The notes under the pieces are model-generated. The model made no database searches, was not told where the DNA came from, and saw only the letters and a list, made by a program, of their open reading frames with translations. Below are positions 1 to 5,457 of a DNA stretch of 5,457 nt, in pieces. This DNA comes from an uncultured Eubacteriales bacterium (GTDB taxonomy: Bacteria > Bacillota > Clostridia > Christensenellales > DTU072), in the NCBI GenBank assembly GCA_902766325.1, contig CACXDF010000008.1:1-5457 (forward strand). Direction: 5' to 3'. Position 1 is the stretch's first letter. Every line of letters starts with the position of its first letter. The position numbers and the translations under genes were made by a program.

Positions 1-1091
1 GTGATCTTAGCCATAACGCCGGCTTGGTCGGCAACCGTCATGCGGAGATAGTAGCGGCAAAGATAGTTATCGGTGAAGTCCTTCACGGAGACCTTATCCA
101 CGTTTTTGAAGGGCGCGTATTTGGGCTTGCTTTGGCAAGCGGCGAATACGATATCGGAGACGATGGCGCTACCGGTGGGCAGGTCGCCCGCGCCTCTGCC
201 GTAAAGCATGATGTCGCCTACGTTGTCGCCGACGATATGAACGGCGTTAAAACTGCCCTTTACGCTTGCGAGGGGGTGAGCGGAAGGAATAAACGCGGGA
301 TGAACGCGCGCTTCTACCTTTCCGTCTCGGTTTTTGGCGATCGCCAAAAGTTTAAGGGTAAATCCGAGAGACTTACCGAATTCGATATCCTTTTTGTCGA
401 TGCCGGAGATGCCTTCGCGGTGGATCACGGAGATCGGTACCTTTTTGCGGAAAGCAAGACTGGAGAGGATGCTCAGTTTATACATGCTGTCAAAGCCGTC
501 GACGTCCGCGGAAGGATTGGCTTCGGCATAGCCGAGCGCTTGCGCTTCTTTCAGTACGTCGGCATATTCTTTGTTCTCGTCGGCCATTTTGCTGAGGATA
601 AAGTTGGTCGTACCGTTGACGATACCCATCATGGATTGAATGACGTTTCCTTGCATGCTTTCGGTGAGAGTACGGATGATCGGCACGCCGCCTACGCAGC
701 TCGCTTCAAAGTACAATCCGGCGCGGCCTTTTTTCGCCGCCGCTTCCAGGTCGACCCAATTTTTGCTGAACATCTCTTTATTGGCGGTAACGATGCTCTT
801 TCCGGCGAGCAGACACTTGGTAAGGAAGGTCTTTGCCGGTTCGATCCCGCCGAAGAACTCGGCCACGATCTGAGTATCCTTATCGTTGACGACGTCGTTG
901 ATATCCGTGCTGACGATGGACAGATCGGCGCCCAATGCGACCGCCTTGGACGTATCCCTTTCTATGATATGTCGGATCTCGATATCGATCCCGTCGTTTT
1001 TCAGTATGCTGTCGTGATTGTTCTTTAAAATGCGATAGGTCCCGCCTCCTACCGTTCCCAATCCGAGTAAAGCTACGCCGATTTTTTTCAT
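1..1091 (-). CDS. hom: Homoserine dehydrogenase (NAD(P)-dependent, with C-terminal ACT domain), 3' end cut by window
   Basis: Reduces aspartate-4-semialdehyde to homoserine in the cytoplasm, the branch step to threonine, methionine and isoleucine. I translated 363 open codons from the ATG at 1091. The N-terminus begins MKKIGVALLG with the Rossmann glycine motif GLGTVG at residues 10-15. Catalytic and binding positions of the family are all present: TANK with Lys105, NGTTNF at 159-164, YAEANP with Glu190, then DVDGFD with Asp201 and Lys205. The Glu/Asp/Lys spacing (11 and 4) matches the known yeast enzyme residues. From about residue 347 (YYLRMTVAD) a regulatory ACT domain starts, so feedback control by an amino acid, typically threonine, is expected. 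Family members of this type are about 400-440 residues, so roughly 50-75 residues are missing off the left edge. The ribosome site AAGGAGG lies 4 nt upstream of the ATG. coaX ends 37 nt upstream on the same strand with no terminator visible in that direction, which suggests cotranscription. Confidence 0.96.
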   Translation of the reverse strand, partial: MKKIGVALLGLGTVGGGTYRILKNNHDSILKNDGIDIEIRHIIERDTSKAVALGADLSIVSTDINDVVNDKDTQIVAEFFGGIEPAKTFLTKCLLAGKSIVTANKEMFSKNWVDLEAAAKKGRAGLYFEASCVGGVPIIRTLTESMQGNVIQSMMGIVNGTTNFILSKMADENKEYADVLKEAQALGYAEANPSADVDGFDSMYKLSILSSLAFRKKVPISVIHREGISGIDKKDIEFGKSLGFTLKLLAIAKNRDGKVEARVHPAFIPSAHPLASVKGSFNAVHIVGDNVGDIMLYGRGAGDLPTGSAIVSDIVFAACQSKPKYAPFKNVDKVSVKDFTDNYLCRYYLRMTVADQAGVMAKI

Positions 1092-1128
1092 AAATCCTCC
1101 TTATATCCCGCCGAAACGGGCTTTTTTA

Positions 1129-1902
1129 TCAATTGTTTTTATTGCAGTCGTAAAGAATGCGCAATCCTTTTAAAGAAAGGGCGCGATCCACCGTATCGAT
1201 CACGTTGCTGTTTTGAGTAACGAGCTGACTCATACCGCCCGTCGCGATCACTTTGGCTTTTTTGAAGTCGGGCTTCTTTTTGATGGAGTTGACAATATAT
1301 TCGACAAGACCGGTAAAGCCGTAAATAACGCCCGCCTGCATATTCTCGACGGTGCTTGTCGCGATGACGTCGGTAGGCTTGGCAAGTTCGATACGCGGGA
1401 GCTTCGCGGCAGTGTTGGTCAGGCTTTCCGCGCTGGACTTGATACCGGGGGCGATCAGACCGCCCTGAAAGACGCCGTTTTTATCGATCACACCGAACGT
1501 CGTAGCGCTCCCGAAGTCCACCGTGATGACCGGTCCGCCGTACAGCTTATAGGCGGCGACGGCGTTGACGATACGATCGGCGCCGAGCTGGCTGCCTTGA
1601 TAGTTGATGGTGATACCGGCAAGATCGATCTTTTGCGAGACCATAATGGGACGAATGTGCATATAGTAGGTGCACATATGTTCGAGCGTATAGTTGATAC
1701 TGGGCGCGACGCTGCTCATGATAATGCCGTTTATGTCGGAAAAGGCGTAGCCGTTCTGCTTTAACAGGTCGAAAAGCACCATGCCGAATTCGTCGGCCGT
1801 CTTGTTCGTGTCGGTCGCTACTCTCCAGGTGCAAACGGTCTTGTTTTCGTTCGCAAGTCCCAGTTTTATATTGGTGTTTCCTACGTCGAGTAAAAGAATC
1901 AT
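1129..1902 (-). CDS. coaX: Type III pantothenate kinase (CoaX family)
   Basis: Phosphorylates pantothenate with ATP to 4'-phosphopantothenate, the first step of coenzyme A synthesis, as a cytoplasmic dimer. The 257-residue length is normal for the type III family. Visible ASKHA-fold signatures: DVGNTNIKLG at residues 6-15 (phosphate-1 loop, Asp6), GADR at 107-110 with Asp109 as the probable catalytic base, TVDFGSATT at 127-135 with Asp129 (a monovalent-cation ligand in this family), GGLIAPG at 147-153, and TGG at 221-223 in the adenosine region. Nothing essential appears missing. The ATG at 1902 is preceded by GAAGGA (1912-1917) at 9 nt, with a second AGAAGG too close to serve. A good promoter lies just upstream, giving an untranslated leader of only about 19 nt. 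Type III enzymes are not inhibited by CoA and need a monovalent cation, which is family knowledge, not seen here. It is the first gene of a likely coaX-hom transcript and is divergent from the alpha-galactosidase gene. Confidence 0.96.
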   Translation of the reverse strand: MILLLDVGNTNIKLGLANENKTVCTWRVATDTNKTADEFGMVLFDLLKQNGYAFSDINGIIMSSVAPSINYTLEHMCTYYMHIRPIMVSQKIDLAGITINYQGSQLGADRIVNAVAAYKLYGGPVITVDFGSATTFGVIDKNGVFQGGLIAPGIKSSAESLTNTAAKLPRIELAKPTDVIATSTVENMQAGVIYGFTGLVEYIVNSIKKKPDFKKAKVIATGGMSQLVTQNSNVIDTVDRALSLKGLRILYDCNKNN

Positions 1903-1927
1903 AACCTTCTTTCCTTCTTTTTTAGAC

Positions 1928-1956
1928 AGTATACATTTTTTTTACGTAGATTGCAA
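1928..1956 (-). promoter_or_regulatory. Sigma-A-type promoter for coaX (-hom)
   Basis: Read on the minus strand, the -35 box is TTGCAA (1951-1956, 4 of 6 consensus bases) and the -10 box is TATACT (1928-1933, 5 of 6), separated by exactly 17 bp. The predicted start is about 1921, leaving a leader of about 19 nt before the ATG at 1902 that is just long enough for the GAAGGA ribosome site. There is no room for a riboswitch or attenuator. Confidence 0.75.
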
Positions 1957-1965
1957 ATATTTTTA

Positions 1966-1994
1966 TTGAAATAAAGCCGGGGGTATGCTATAAT
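1966..1994 (+). promoter_or_regulatory. Strong sigma-A-type promoter for the alpha-galactosidase gene
   Basis: TTGAAA (1966-1971, 5 of 6) and a perfect TATAAT (1989-1994) are separated by 17 bp. TG at 1986-1987 adds an extended -10 element. The expected start is near 2001, giving a leader of about 27 nt that carries AGGAGG (2017-2022) 5 nt before the ATG. No obvious operator palindrome or catabolite-response element lies in the leader. Its -35 box is 9 bp from that of the opposing coaX promoter. Confidence 0.85.
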
Positions 1995-2027
1995 CATTAA
2001 AAAGCAAGGAAAATCCAGGAGGAATCT

Positions 2028-3728
2028 ATGACCAAAGAATTTCGTTTTTCGTTGGAGTACGCCGTTTCCGGACAGGCAAAAGTGTTTGACGGTTGGGAAA
2101 ACGACGATTTTTCCACGATCAAAGAAGTAAGCGAAGAAGGCGTAAAAGTCACGCTTGTGCCGAAAAAAGAATTGCAACTCAAGAACGCTTATTTGAAAGC
2201 CGACTACGTTTTTGAAGGAGAAGACAGAATTTTCGTAAACGGATATCAATCGTGGACGACTTCGAGAGAATATACGAAAAACGACGTGCAAAAAGGCCTG
2301 CTTCATCTTGCCAAATATCAGCCCGTGCGTAGCTACAGCGCTCTGTTCGGCGACTATGACTTCCAAAAATACTATTCCGTTCCCGGAAAGTTCCACAGCT
2401 ATTCTTATTCTTATATCAATCGTAAAGAAGAAATCACGCTGCTCGGCACCTTGACGGAAAGAACGGGCTACACCGTCATCCATTACGATATGCCCGCGAA
2501 TAAAATCGCGTTTCAAAAGGATATCGACGGCGTCACCACCGCAGAAGAATACCTTCTGTTCGATCTTTTCTTTGCCGAAGGCACTTACGACGAAGTTTTC
2601 GACGCTTATTTCAAGAAACTGGCTCTGCCGCCCTTGAAGATCAAGCACATGGCCGGTTATACTTCTTGGTATAACTATTACGGCGGCATCACCGAAGAGA
2701 TCCTGAACAGAGATATAGACGGTCTCGCCACGGTCAAGGAATCGGCGGATATATTCCAGATCGACGACGGTTATCAGACCAAAACGGGCGACTGGACCTC
2801 GGTCAAAAAAGACCTCTATCCGCACGGTATGAATTATCTTACCGAAAAGATCCACCGCAAAGGCTTCAAGGCCGGTTTGTGGCTGGCTCCTTTTAACGCC
2901 GCCAAGAGCTCCCGCGTTTTCGCAGAGCATCCGGACTGGTTTATTAAGGACGCGAAAGGCAAGTATCAGCTCGGCTCCATCGCTTGGGGCGGAGCGTACA
3001 CCCTTGATTTTTATATCAAAGAAGCGGCCGATTATATCCGTAACTTCTTTAACGTCGTACTCAACGAATGGAATTTCGATATGGTAAAACTGGACTTTTT
3101 GTACAGCGTTTGCCAGACTCCGCGCCATAACAAGAGCAGAGGACAGATCATGTGCGAGGCTATGGACTTCTTGCGCGAGTGCGTAGGAGAAAAACTTCTT
3201 CTCGGTTGCGGCGTGCCGCTCTTCCCGGCTTTCGGCAAGGTCGACGCCTGCCGTATCAGTTGCGACGTGGGCGCCTCTTTCCTGCCGCCGTGGTATAATT
3301 CTACGCTCAATCACGAATTGCCGAGCACCCGTTGCGCCATGATCAACACCATCTTCCGTCGTCACCTTAACGGAAGAGCCTTCGTAAACGATCCCGACGT
3401 CTTCTATCTCCGTGATTCCGACGTTCGTAAGTTCGATAAACTCGCCGTTCGCAAGAGCAAACTGAAGTTCAACGAAGAACAAAAGATCACTCACGCCACC
3501 ATTAACAATATGTGCGGCGACGTCCTTTTTGTTTCCGATAACGTTGGCGATTTTGACGACGAAAGAAGAAAACTTCTGAAAAAATTCTTCCGTCCGACCA
3601 GCAAAAAAGTCGCCAAGGCTCAATACGTATCGAAAGATGAGATCGAAATTTATTATACCGAAAAGGACAAGCGTTTCCGTATGCTCGTCAACCTGCATAC
3701 GGGTAAGAATATCACTCAAAAGCTGTAA
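2028..3728 (+). CDS. Alpha-galactosidase, glycoside hydrolase family 36, cytoplasmic
   Basis: Removes terminal alpha-1,6-linked galactose from sugars such as melibiose, raffinose and stachyose by a retaining two-step mechanism. The 566 residues resemble the compact Thermotoga maritima type (about 550 residues), not the roughly 700-residue GH36 enzymes. There is no signal peptide, so substrates must be imported. A beta-sandwich N-terminal part (about 1-195) carries NGYQSW at 71-76. The catalytic barrel starts near 200 with GYTSW (Trp214), then QIDDGYQ (Asp246, Asp247), GDW at 254-256, LYPHGM at 263-268 and GLWLAPF at 283-289. The nucleophile is Asp356 in VKLDF (K-x-D motif) and the acid/base is Asp413 in CRISCD (R-x-x-x-D motif, Arg409). 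A small C-terminal beta domain follows, with FVSDN near 501-505. The ATG has AGGAGG 5 nt upstream. The gene is a single transcription unit between its own promoter and a terminator. No permease or regulator adjoins it. The exact substrate is an inference: GH36 also includes alpha-N-acetylgalactosaminidases. Confidence 0.92.
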   Translation: MTKEFRFSLEYAVSGQAKVFDGWENDDFSTIKEVSEEGVKVTLVPKKELQLKNAYLKADYVFEGEDRIFVNGYQSWTTSREYTKNDVQKGLLHLAKYQPVRSYSALFGDYDFQKYYSVPGKFHSYSYSYINRKEEITLLGTLTERTGYTVIHYDMPANKIAFQKDIDGVTTAEEYLLFDLFFAEGTYDEVFDAYFKKLALPPLKIKHMAGYTSWYNYYGGITEEILNRDIDGLATVKESADIFQIDDGYQTKTGDWTSVKKDLYPHGMNYLTEKIHRKGFKAGLWLAPFNAAKSSRVFAEHPDWFIKDAKGKYQLGSIAWGGAYTLDFYIKEAADYIRNFFNVVLNEWNFDMVKLDFLYSVCQTPRHNKSRGQIMCEAMDFLRECVGEKLLLGCGVPLFPAFGKVDACRISCDVGASFLPPWYNSTLNHELPSTRCAMINTIFRRHLNGRAFVNDPDVFYLRDSDVRKFDKLAVRKSKLKFNEEQKITHATINNMCGDVLFVSDNVGDFDDERRKLLKKFFRPTSKKVAKAQYVSKDEIEIYYTEKDKRFRMLVNLHTGKNITQKL

Positions 3729-3751
3729 GCGGTCGTTACCGGTGATAAACG

Positions 3752-3785
3752 AAAAGAGTTGCGCCGCAAAGCGCAACTCTTTTTT
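3752..3785 (+). terminator. Intrinsic terminator after the alpha-galactosidase gene
   Basis: A perfect 13-bp inverted repeat, AAAAGAGTTGCGC (3752-3764) against GCGCAACTCTTTT (3771-3783), encloses a 6-nt loop and is followed by a run of six T (3780-3785). The core GAGTTGCGC/GCGCAACTC gives a stable stem. It lies 23 nt after the stop codon. On the opposite strand only four T follow the stem, so it acts mainly rightwards. Confidence 0.93.
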
Positions 3786-3812
3786 ATAATCGAAAGAACT
3801 ATTGCATATACT
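3784..3812 (+). promoter_or_regulatory. Possible promoter for the YtxC-like gene
   Basis: The -10 candidate TATACT (3807-3812) sits 6 nt before the ATG at 3819, with a poor -35 candidate TTATAA (3784-3789) at 17 bp and a TG at 3803-3804 one base off the extended -10 position. A perfect TATAAT also occurs at 3785-3790, overlapping the terminator T-run, but has no -35 partner at normal spacing. The upstream terminator makes some promoter here necessary, but which box is used is uncertain. Confidence 0.35.
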
Positions 3813-3818
3813 ACGGAT

Positions 3819-4508
3819 ATGAAGAAATACGGATTGGAAACGGCGCTCGGCGCCGCTTGCGAAAAAGAGATCGAAAGCGTCCTCGACGCGCACGGTTGCG
3901 ATTACGAAAAAGGAAGGACGAAAATGGGCGCCCTGTATTCGATAAGCGACGGCGCTTCGTTCGTCGACGCTTGCGCGTCCGCGCTTGTTTCTTTTTATAA
4001 AACGAAAGACATTCTTTCCGTGCTGGGAGAAAAAACGGATATAGAGTTCTACGCCGTTCTTGGGATCCTTTTATCGACGGGCAGGGAAGCCGAAATCGAA
4101 AAAATAGGTAAGATGCTCGAAAGCGAAACGGCGGTCAATCTCGACGGTTTATTTAATTTTGATCTTGCCGAAACGAGAGCCGATTGGAAAGACCTTTCCG
4201 CTCTTTGCGGCAGGCTTTATTCCGCCTGCGTCGAAGTCGACGATAAGGACAGACTCATCCTCTATCTGCTCGATCTGAAAGAGAATAAAGGTTCTTCCGT
4301 TCGCATTCGGAAAGACGGTCTTTATGTGAACGGGGAGAAAAAACGCATGATATCTTTTTTCGACGACGAAGCGAAAGACCTCGTCACGAACGTTTTTTTA
4401 TATCGTCCCGAAGAAATGGAAGTGGACGCCGGATACGAAAGGGTGCCTTCCGTAGAATATTTTTTACGTCGTTTATGTCGTTTAACAACCGCTTCCCCTG
4501 TTGACTGA
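3819..4508 (+). CDS. YtxC-like protein of unknown function (tentative family)
   Basis: A 229-residue soluble protein without signal peptide or membrane segments, mostly helical and acidic. I see no catalytic motif. The order of elements recalls the YtxC-like family, named after a B. subtilis gene thought to be sporulation-linked: an N-terminal alpha/beta part ending in helical FVDACASALVSFY, a middle signature VNLDGLFNFDL at 106-116 (the family typically has an N-[LI]-E-G-F-x-x-F-R-L-like stretch), a helix followed by LILYLLDL, a beta segment SVRIRKDGLYV, and a closing DLVTNVFLYRPEEMEV at 187-202 (the family shows a similar helix, then AP-x-x-I and a hydrophobic strand). This comes from remembered family patterns, not an alignment. 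The ATG at 3819 lacks a good ribosome site. An in-frame ATG at 3924 has AGGAAGGA 5 nt ahead and would give 194 residues, but codon use between 3819 and 3923 looks coding, so I prefer 3819. An earlier in-frame TTG lies inside the terminator stem and is rejected. The 3' end overlaps the parE promoter. Confidence 0.8.
   Translation: MKKYGLETALGAACEKEIESVLDAHGCDYEKGRTKMGALYSISDGASFVDACASALVSFYKTKDILSVLGEKTDIEFYAVLGILLSTGREAEIEKIGKMLESETAVNLDGLFNFDLAETRADWKDLSALCGRLYSACVEVDDKDRLILYLLDLKENKGSSVRIRKDGLYVNGEKKRMISFFDDEAKDLVTNVFLYRPEEMEVDAGYERVPSVEYFLRRLCRLTTASPVD
3911..3918 (+). promoter_or_regulatory. Candidate internal ribosome-binding site for a shorter YtxC-like start
   Basis: AGGAAGGA stands 5 nt before the in-frame ATG at 3924 and is a better Shine-Dalgarno sequence than anything before the ATG at 3819. 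It could mark the true start or a second, shorter product lacking 35 residues, or be chance in the codons for Lys-Gly-Arg-Thr-Lys. Confidence 0.3.
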
Positions 4509-4529
4509 AAAAAAAACCTATGTTATAAT
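4501..4529 (+). promoter_or_regulatory. Near-consensus sigma-A promoter for parE, -35 inside the preceding gene
   Basis: TTGACT (4501-4506, 5 of 6) and TATAAT (4524-4529, 6 of 6) are spaced by 17 bp, with TG at 4521-4522 forming an extended -10. The -35 box spans the last Val-Asp codons and the first base of the stop of the upstream gene. The start is expected near 4536, giving a leader of about 29 nt. No terminator separates the two genes, so read-through from upstream is also possible. Confidence 0.88.
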
Positions 4530-4549
4530 ATATAAGTATTTTATATATT
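4527..4549 (+). repeat. AT-only inverted repeat over the parE transcription start
   Basis: AATATATAA (4527-4535) and TTATATATT (4541-4549) are perfect 9-bp inverted copies around a 5-nt spacer. The repeat overlaps the end of the -10 box and the predicted start site and ends 4 nt before the ribosome site. It could be an operator or merely AT-rich promoter DNA. A hairpin this AT-rich would be weak in RNA. Confidence 0.5.
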
Positions 4550-4564
4550 TACTAAGGAGGTATT

Positions 4565-5457
4565 ATGGCTGGCATAAGAGGAGACGAAGAACAGCTGTCC
4601 ATCCTACCCGTTTCGGATACCGGCAAAAAAAAGAGAGGGAAGAAGACCGGTGGCGCGGAATACACCGCAGAAGACATTACCGTACTGGAGGGTCTCGAAC
4701 CCGTTCGTATCCGTCCGGGTATGTATATCGGTTCTACCGATACGAGAGGTCTGCACCAGATTTTGTGGGAAATCATAGACAACGCGATGGACGAAGCGGA
4801 AAACGGCTATGCGAATACGATAGAAGTGTCGCTCAACCCGGATGGGTCGGCGACGGTCAAAGATAACGGAAGAGGCGTTCCCGTCGATATGCACGCTTCG
4901 GGAAAACCGGCGATCGAAGTCATTTATACCACCCTTCACGCGGGCGGAAAATTCAACGACAGTAATTACTCTTACAGCGGCGGTTTGCACGGCGTCGGCG
5001 GAAGCGCGACCAACGCGCTCAGCGAATGGATGAACGTAGAAGTATGCCGCGACGGCAAAATTTATAGAATAGAATTCCATTCTCCGAGAGAAAAAGACGG
5101 AACGGTCAAAAGCGGCGTCGTCAAGACTCCTCTTACCGTGATCGGAAAGACGAAGGATCACGGAACGAGCGTTACGTTCAAGCCGGACAAAGACGTTTTC
5201 GACACCGTGGAGTTCAATGCGGGCGAGATCATTAAGAGATTACGCGAGACGGCTTTTCTCAATTCGGGCATTAAGATCACTTTTGTGGACAACAGAGTGG
5301 TAGGCGAGGACGTCGATCCGGAACCGTACACCTTCTATTATCTGGGCGGTATCGCCGATTACGTCGCTTATTTGAACGACGGCGCGAGCGATCCGAAAAA
5401 TAAACTGATCTTTTTTGAAGGCGAAAAAGACGACTTTAAGTTGCAGCTTGCCTTCCA
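4565..5457 (+). CDS. parE: DNA topoisomerase IV subunit B (ParE; GyrB is the alternative), 3' end cut by window
   Basis: The ATPase subunit of a type IIA topoisomerase, which with ParC decatenates and relaxes DNA using ATP. The 297 codons present cover the GHKL ATPase domain and the start of the transducer domain; a full subunit is about 630-660 residues. Key positions: RPGMYIGSTD at 50-59, catalytic Glu69 in EIIDN, Mg-binding Asn73, DNGRGVP at 100-106 with nucleotide-binding Asp100 and Arg103 (same Glu/Asn/Asp spacing as E. coli GyrB 42/46/73), and the ATP-lid GGLHGVGG at 139-146. Wording such as TDTRGLH, NALSEW, IGKTK, FKPD and RLRETAFL is closer to Bacillota ParE than GyrB as I remember them. 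An N-terminal extension of some 20-25 residues carries a basic patch KKKRGKK at 21-27. The ribosome site AAGGAGGT ends 3 nt before the ATG. It has its own promoter overlapping the end of the YtxC-like gene. parC is expected downstream. Topoisomerase certain; ParE versus GyrB about 75:25. Confidence 0.93.
   Translation, partial: MAGIRGDEEQLSILPVSDTGKKKRGKKTGGAEYTAEDITVLEGLEPVRIRPGMYIGSTDTRGLHQILWEIIDNAMDEAENGYANTIEVSLNPDGSATVKDNGRGVPVDMHASGKPAIEVIYTTLHAGGKFNDSNYSYSGGLHGVGGSATNALSEWMNVEVCRDGKIYRIEFHSPREKDGTVKSGVVKTPLTVIGKTKDHGTSVTFKPDKDVFDTVEFNAGEIIKRLRETAFLNSGIKITFVDNRVVGEDVDPEPYTFYYLGGIADYVAYLNDGASDPKNKLIFFEGEKDDFKLQLAF

Noticed and set aside
24..1028. A 334-codon plus-strand open frame opposite hom
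   Set aside because: It is the codon-aligned shadow of hom, whose catalytic motifs are unmistakable on the minus strand; no ribosome site precedes it.
1107..1127. CCCG/CGGG hairpin followed by six T on the plus strand between hom and coaX
   Set aside because: The stem is only 4 bp, and it faces the wrong way for the coaX-hom transcript; on the minus strand no T-run follows, so it is not a credible terminator for these genes.
1957..2027. Catabolite-response element or LacI/AraC operator ahead of the alpha-galactosidase
   Set aside because: I looked for a cre-like TGWAANCGNTNWCA sequence and a dyad near the promoter and found nothing convincing.
2399..2419. Short repeated TATTCT/SYSYSY stretch in the alpha-galactosidase
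   Set aside because: It is a few alternating Ser-Tyr codons in a beta-strand of the N-terminal domain, too short to be a meaningful tandem repeat.
3759..3818. TTG start extending the YtxC-like gene 20 residues upstream
   Set aside because: The TTG lies inside the terminator stem and the added codons encode the hairpin and T-run, so it would not be transcribed or translated from a sensible leader.
1899..3893. A 664-codon open frame on the minus strand opposite the alpha-galactosidase
   Set aside because: It is codon-aligned with a clear GH36 gene, overlaps the coaX promoter region, has no sensible domain pattern, and is explained by absence of TTA, CTA and TCA in the sense gene.
4604..5161. 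Minus-strand open frame of 185 codons and short plus-strand frames (4501-4866, 4842-5033) around the topoisomerase gene
   Set aside because: All lie over the GHKL ATPase coding sequence or its promoter in other frames, and none has a ribosome site or family motif.

Overview
The window reads as a chromosomal housekeeping stretch of a low-to-mid GC Bacillota bacterium, most likely an uncultured Clostridia-type lineage. Reasons: strong AGGAGG-type ribosome sites, textbook sigma-A promoters (17-bp spacers, TATAAT/TATACT), a type III pantothenate kinase, a ParE-like topoisomerase subunit and a T. maritima/Clostridia-style cytoplasmic GH36 alpha-galactosidase. Protein families and signals support this; I cannot place the genus.

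Layout. Positions 1-1902 hold a leftward pair: coaX (type III pantothenate kinase) followed 37 nt later by hom (homoserine dehydrogenase). hom runs off the left edge inside its C-terminal ACT domain. No terminator separates the two on that strand, so they probably form one transcript. Positions 1903-2027 are a compact divergent promoter region whose two -35 boxes lie 9 bp apart. Positions 2028-3728 encode the alpha-galactosidase rightwards, closed by a strong intrinsic terminator (3752-3785). Immediately after it a 229-residue protein of the YtxC-like type (tentative) begins at 3819, with no good Shine-Dalgarno and a possible promoter that would make the message nearly leaderless. Its last codons contain the -35 box of a near-consensus promoter for the next gene, which encodes the ATPase end of a type II topoisomerase B subunit (ParE favoured over GyrB) and runs off the right edge.

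How the genes fit together. coaX commits pantothenate to coenzyme A, and hom makes homoserine for Thr/Met/Ile from aspartate semialdehyde. The alpha-galactosidase releases galactose from raffinose-type oligosaccharides already inside the cell, but no transporter or regulator is in the window. The parE gene would normally be followed by parC. The window looks like ordinary core genome: no insertion sequence, CRISPR array, tRNA, rRNA, riboswitch or phage gene is visible, and I saw no clear new system. The points most worth a second look are the divergent promoter, the start of the YtxC-like gene and the promoter and palindrome ahead of parE.
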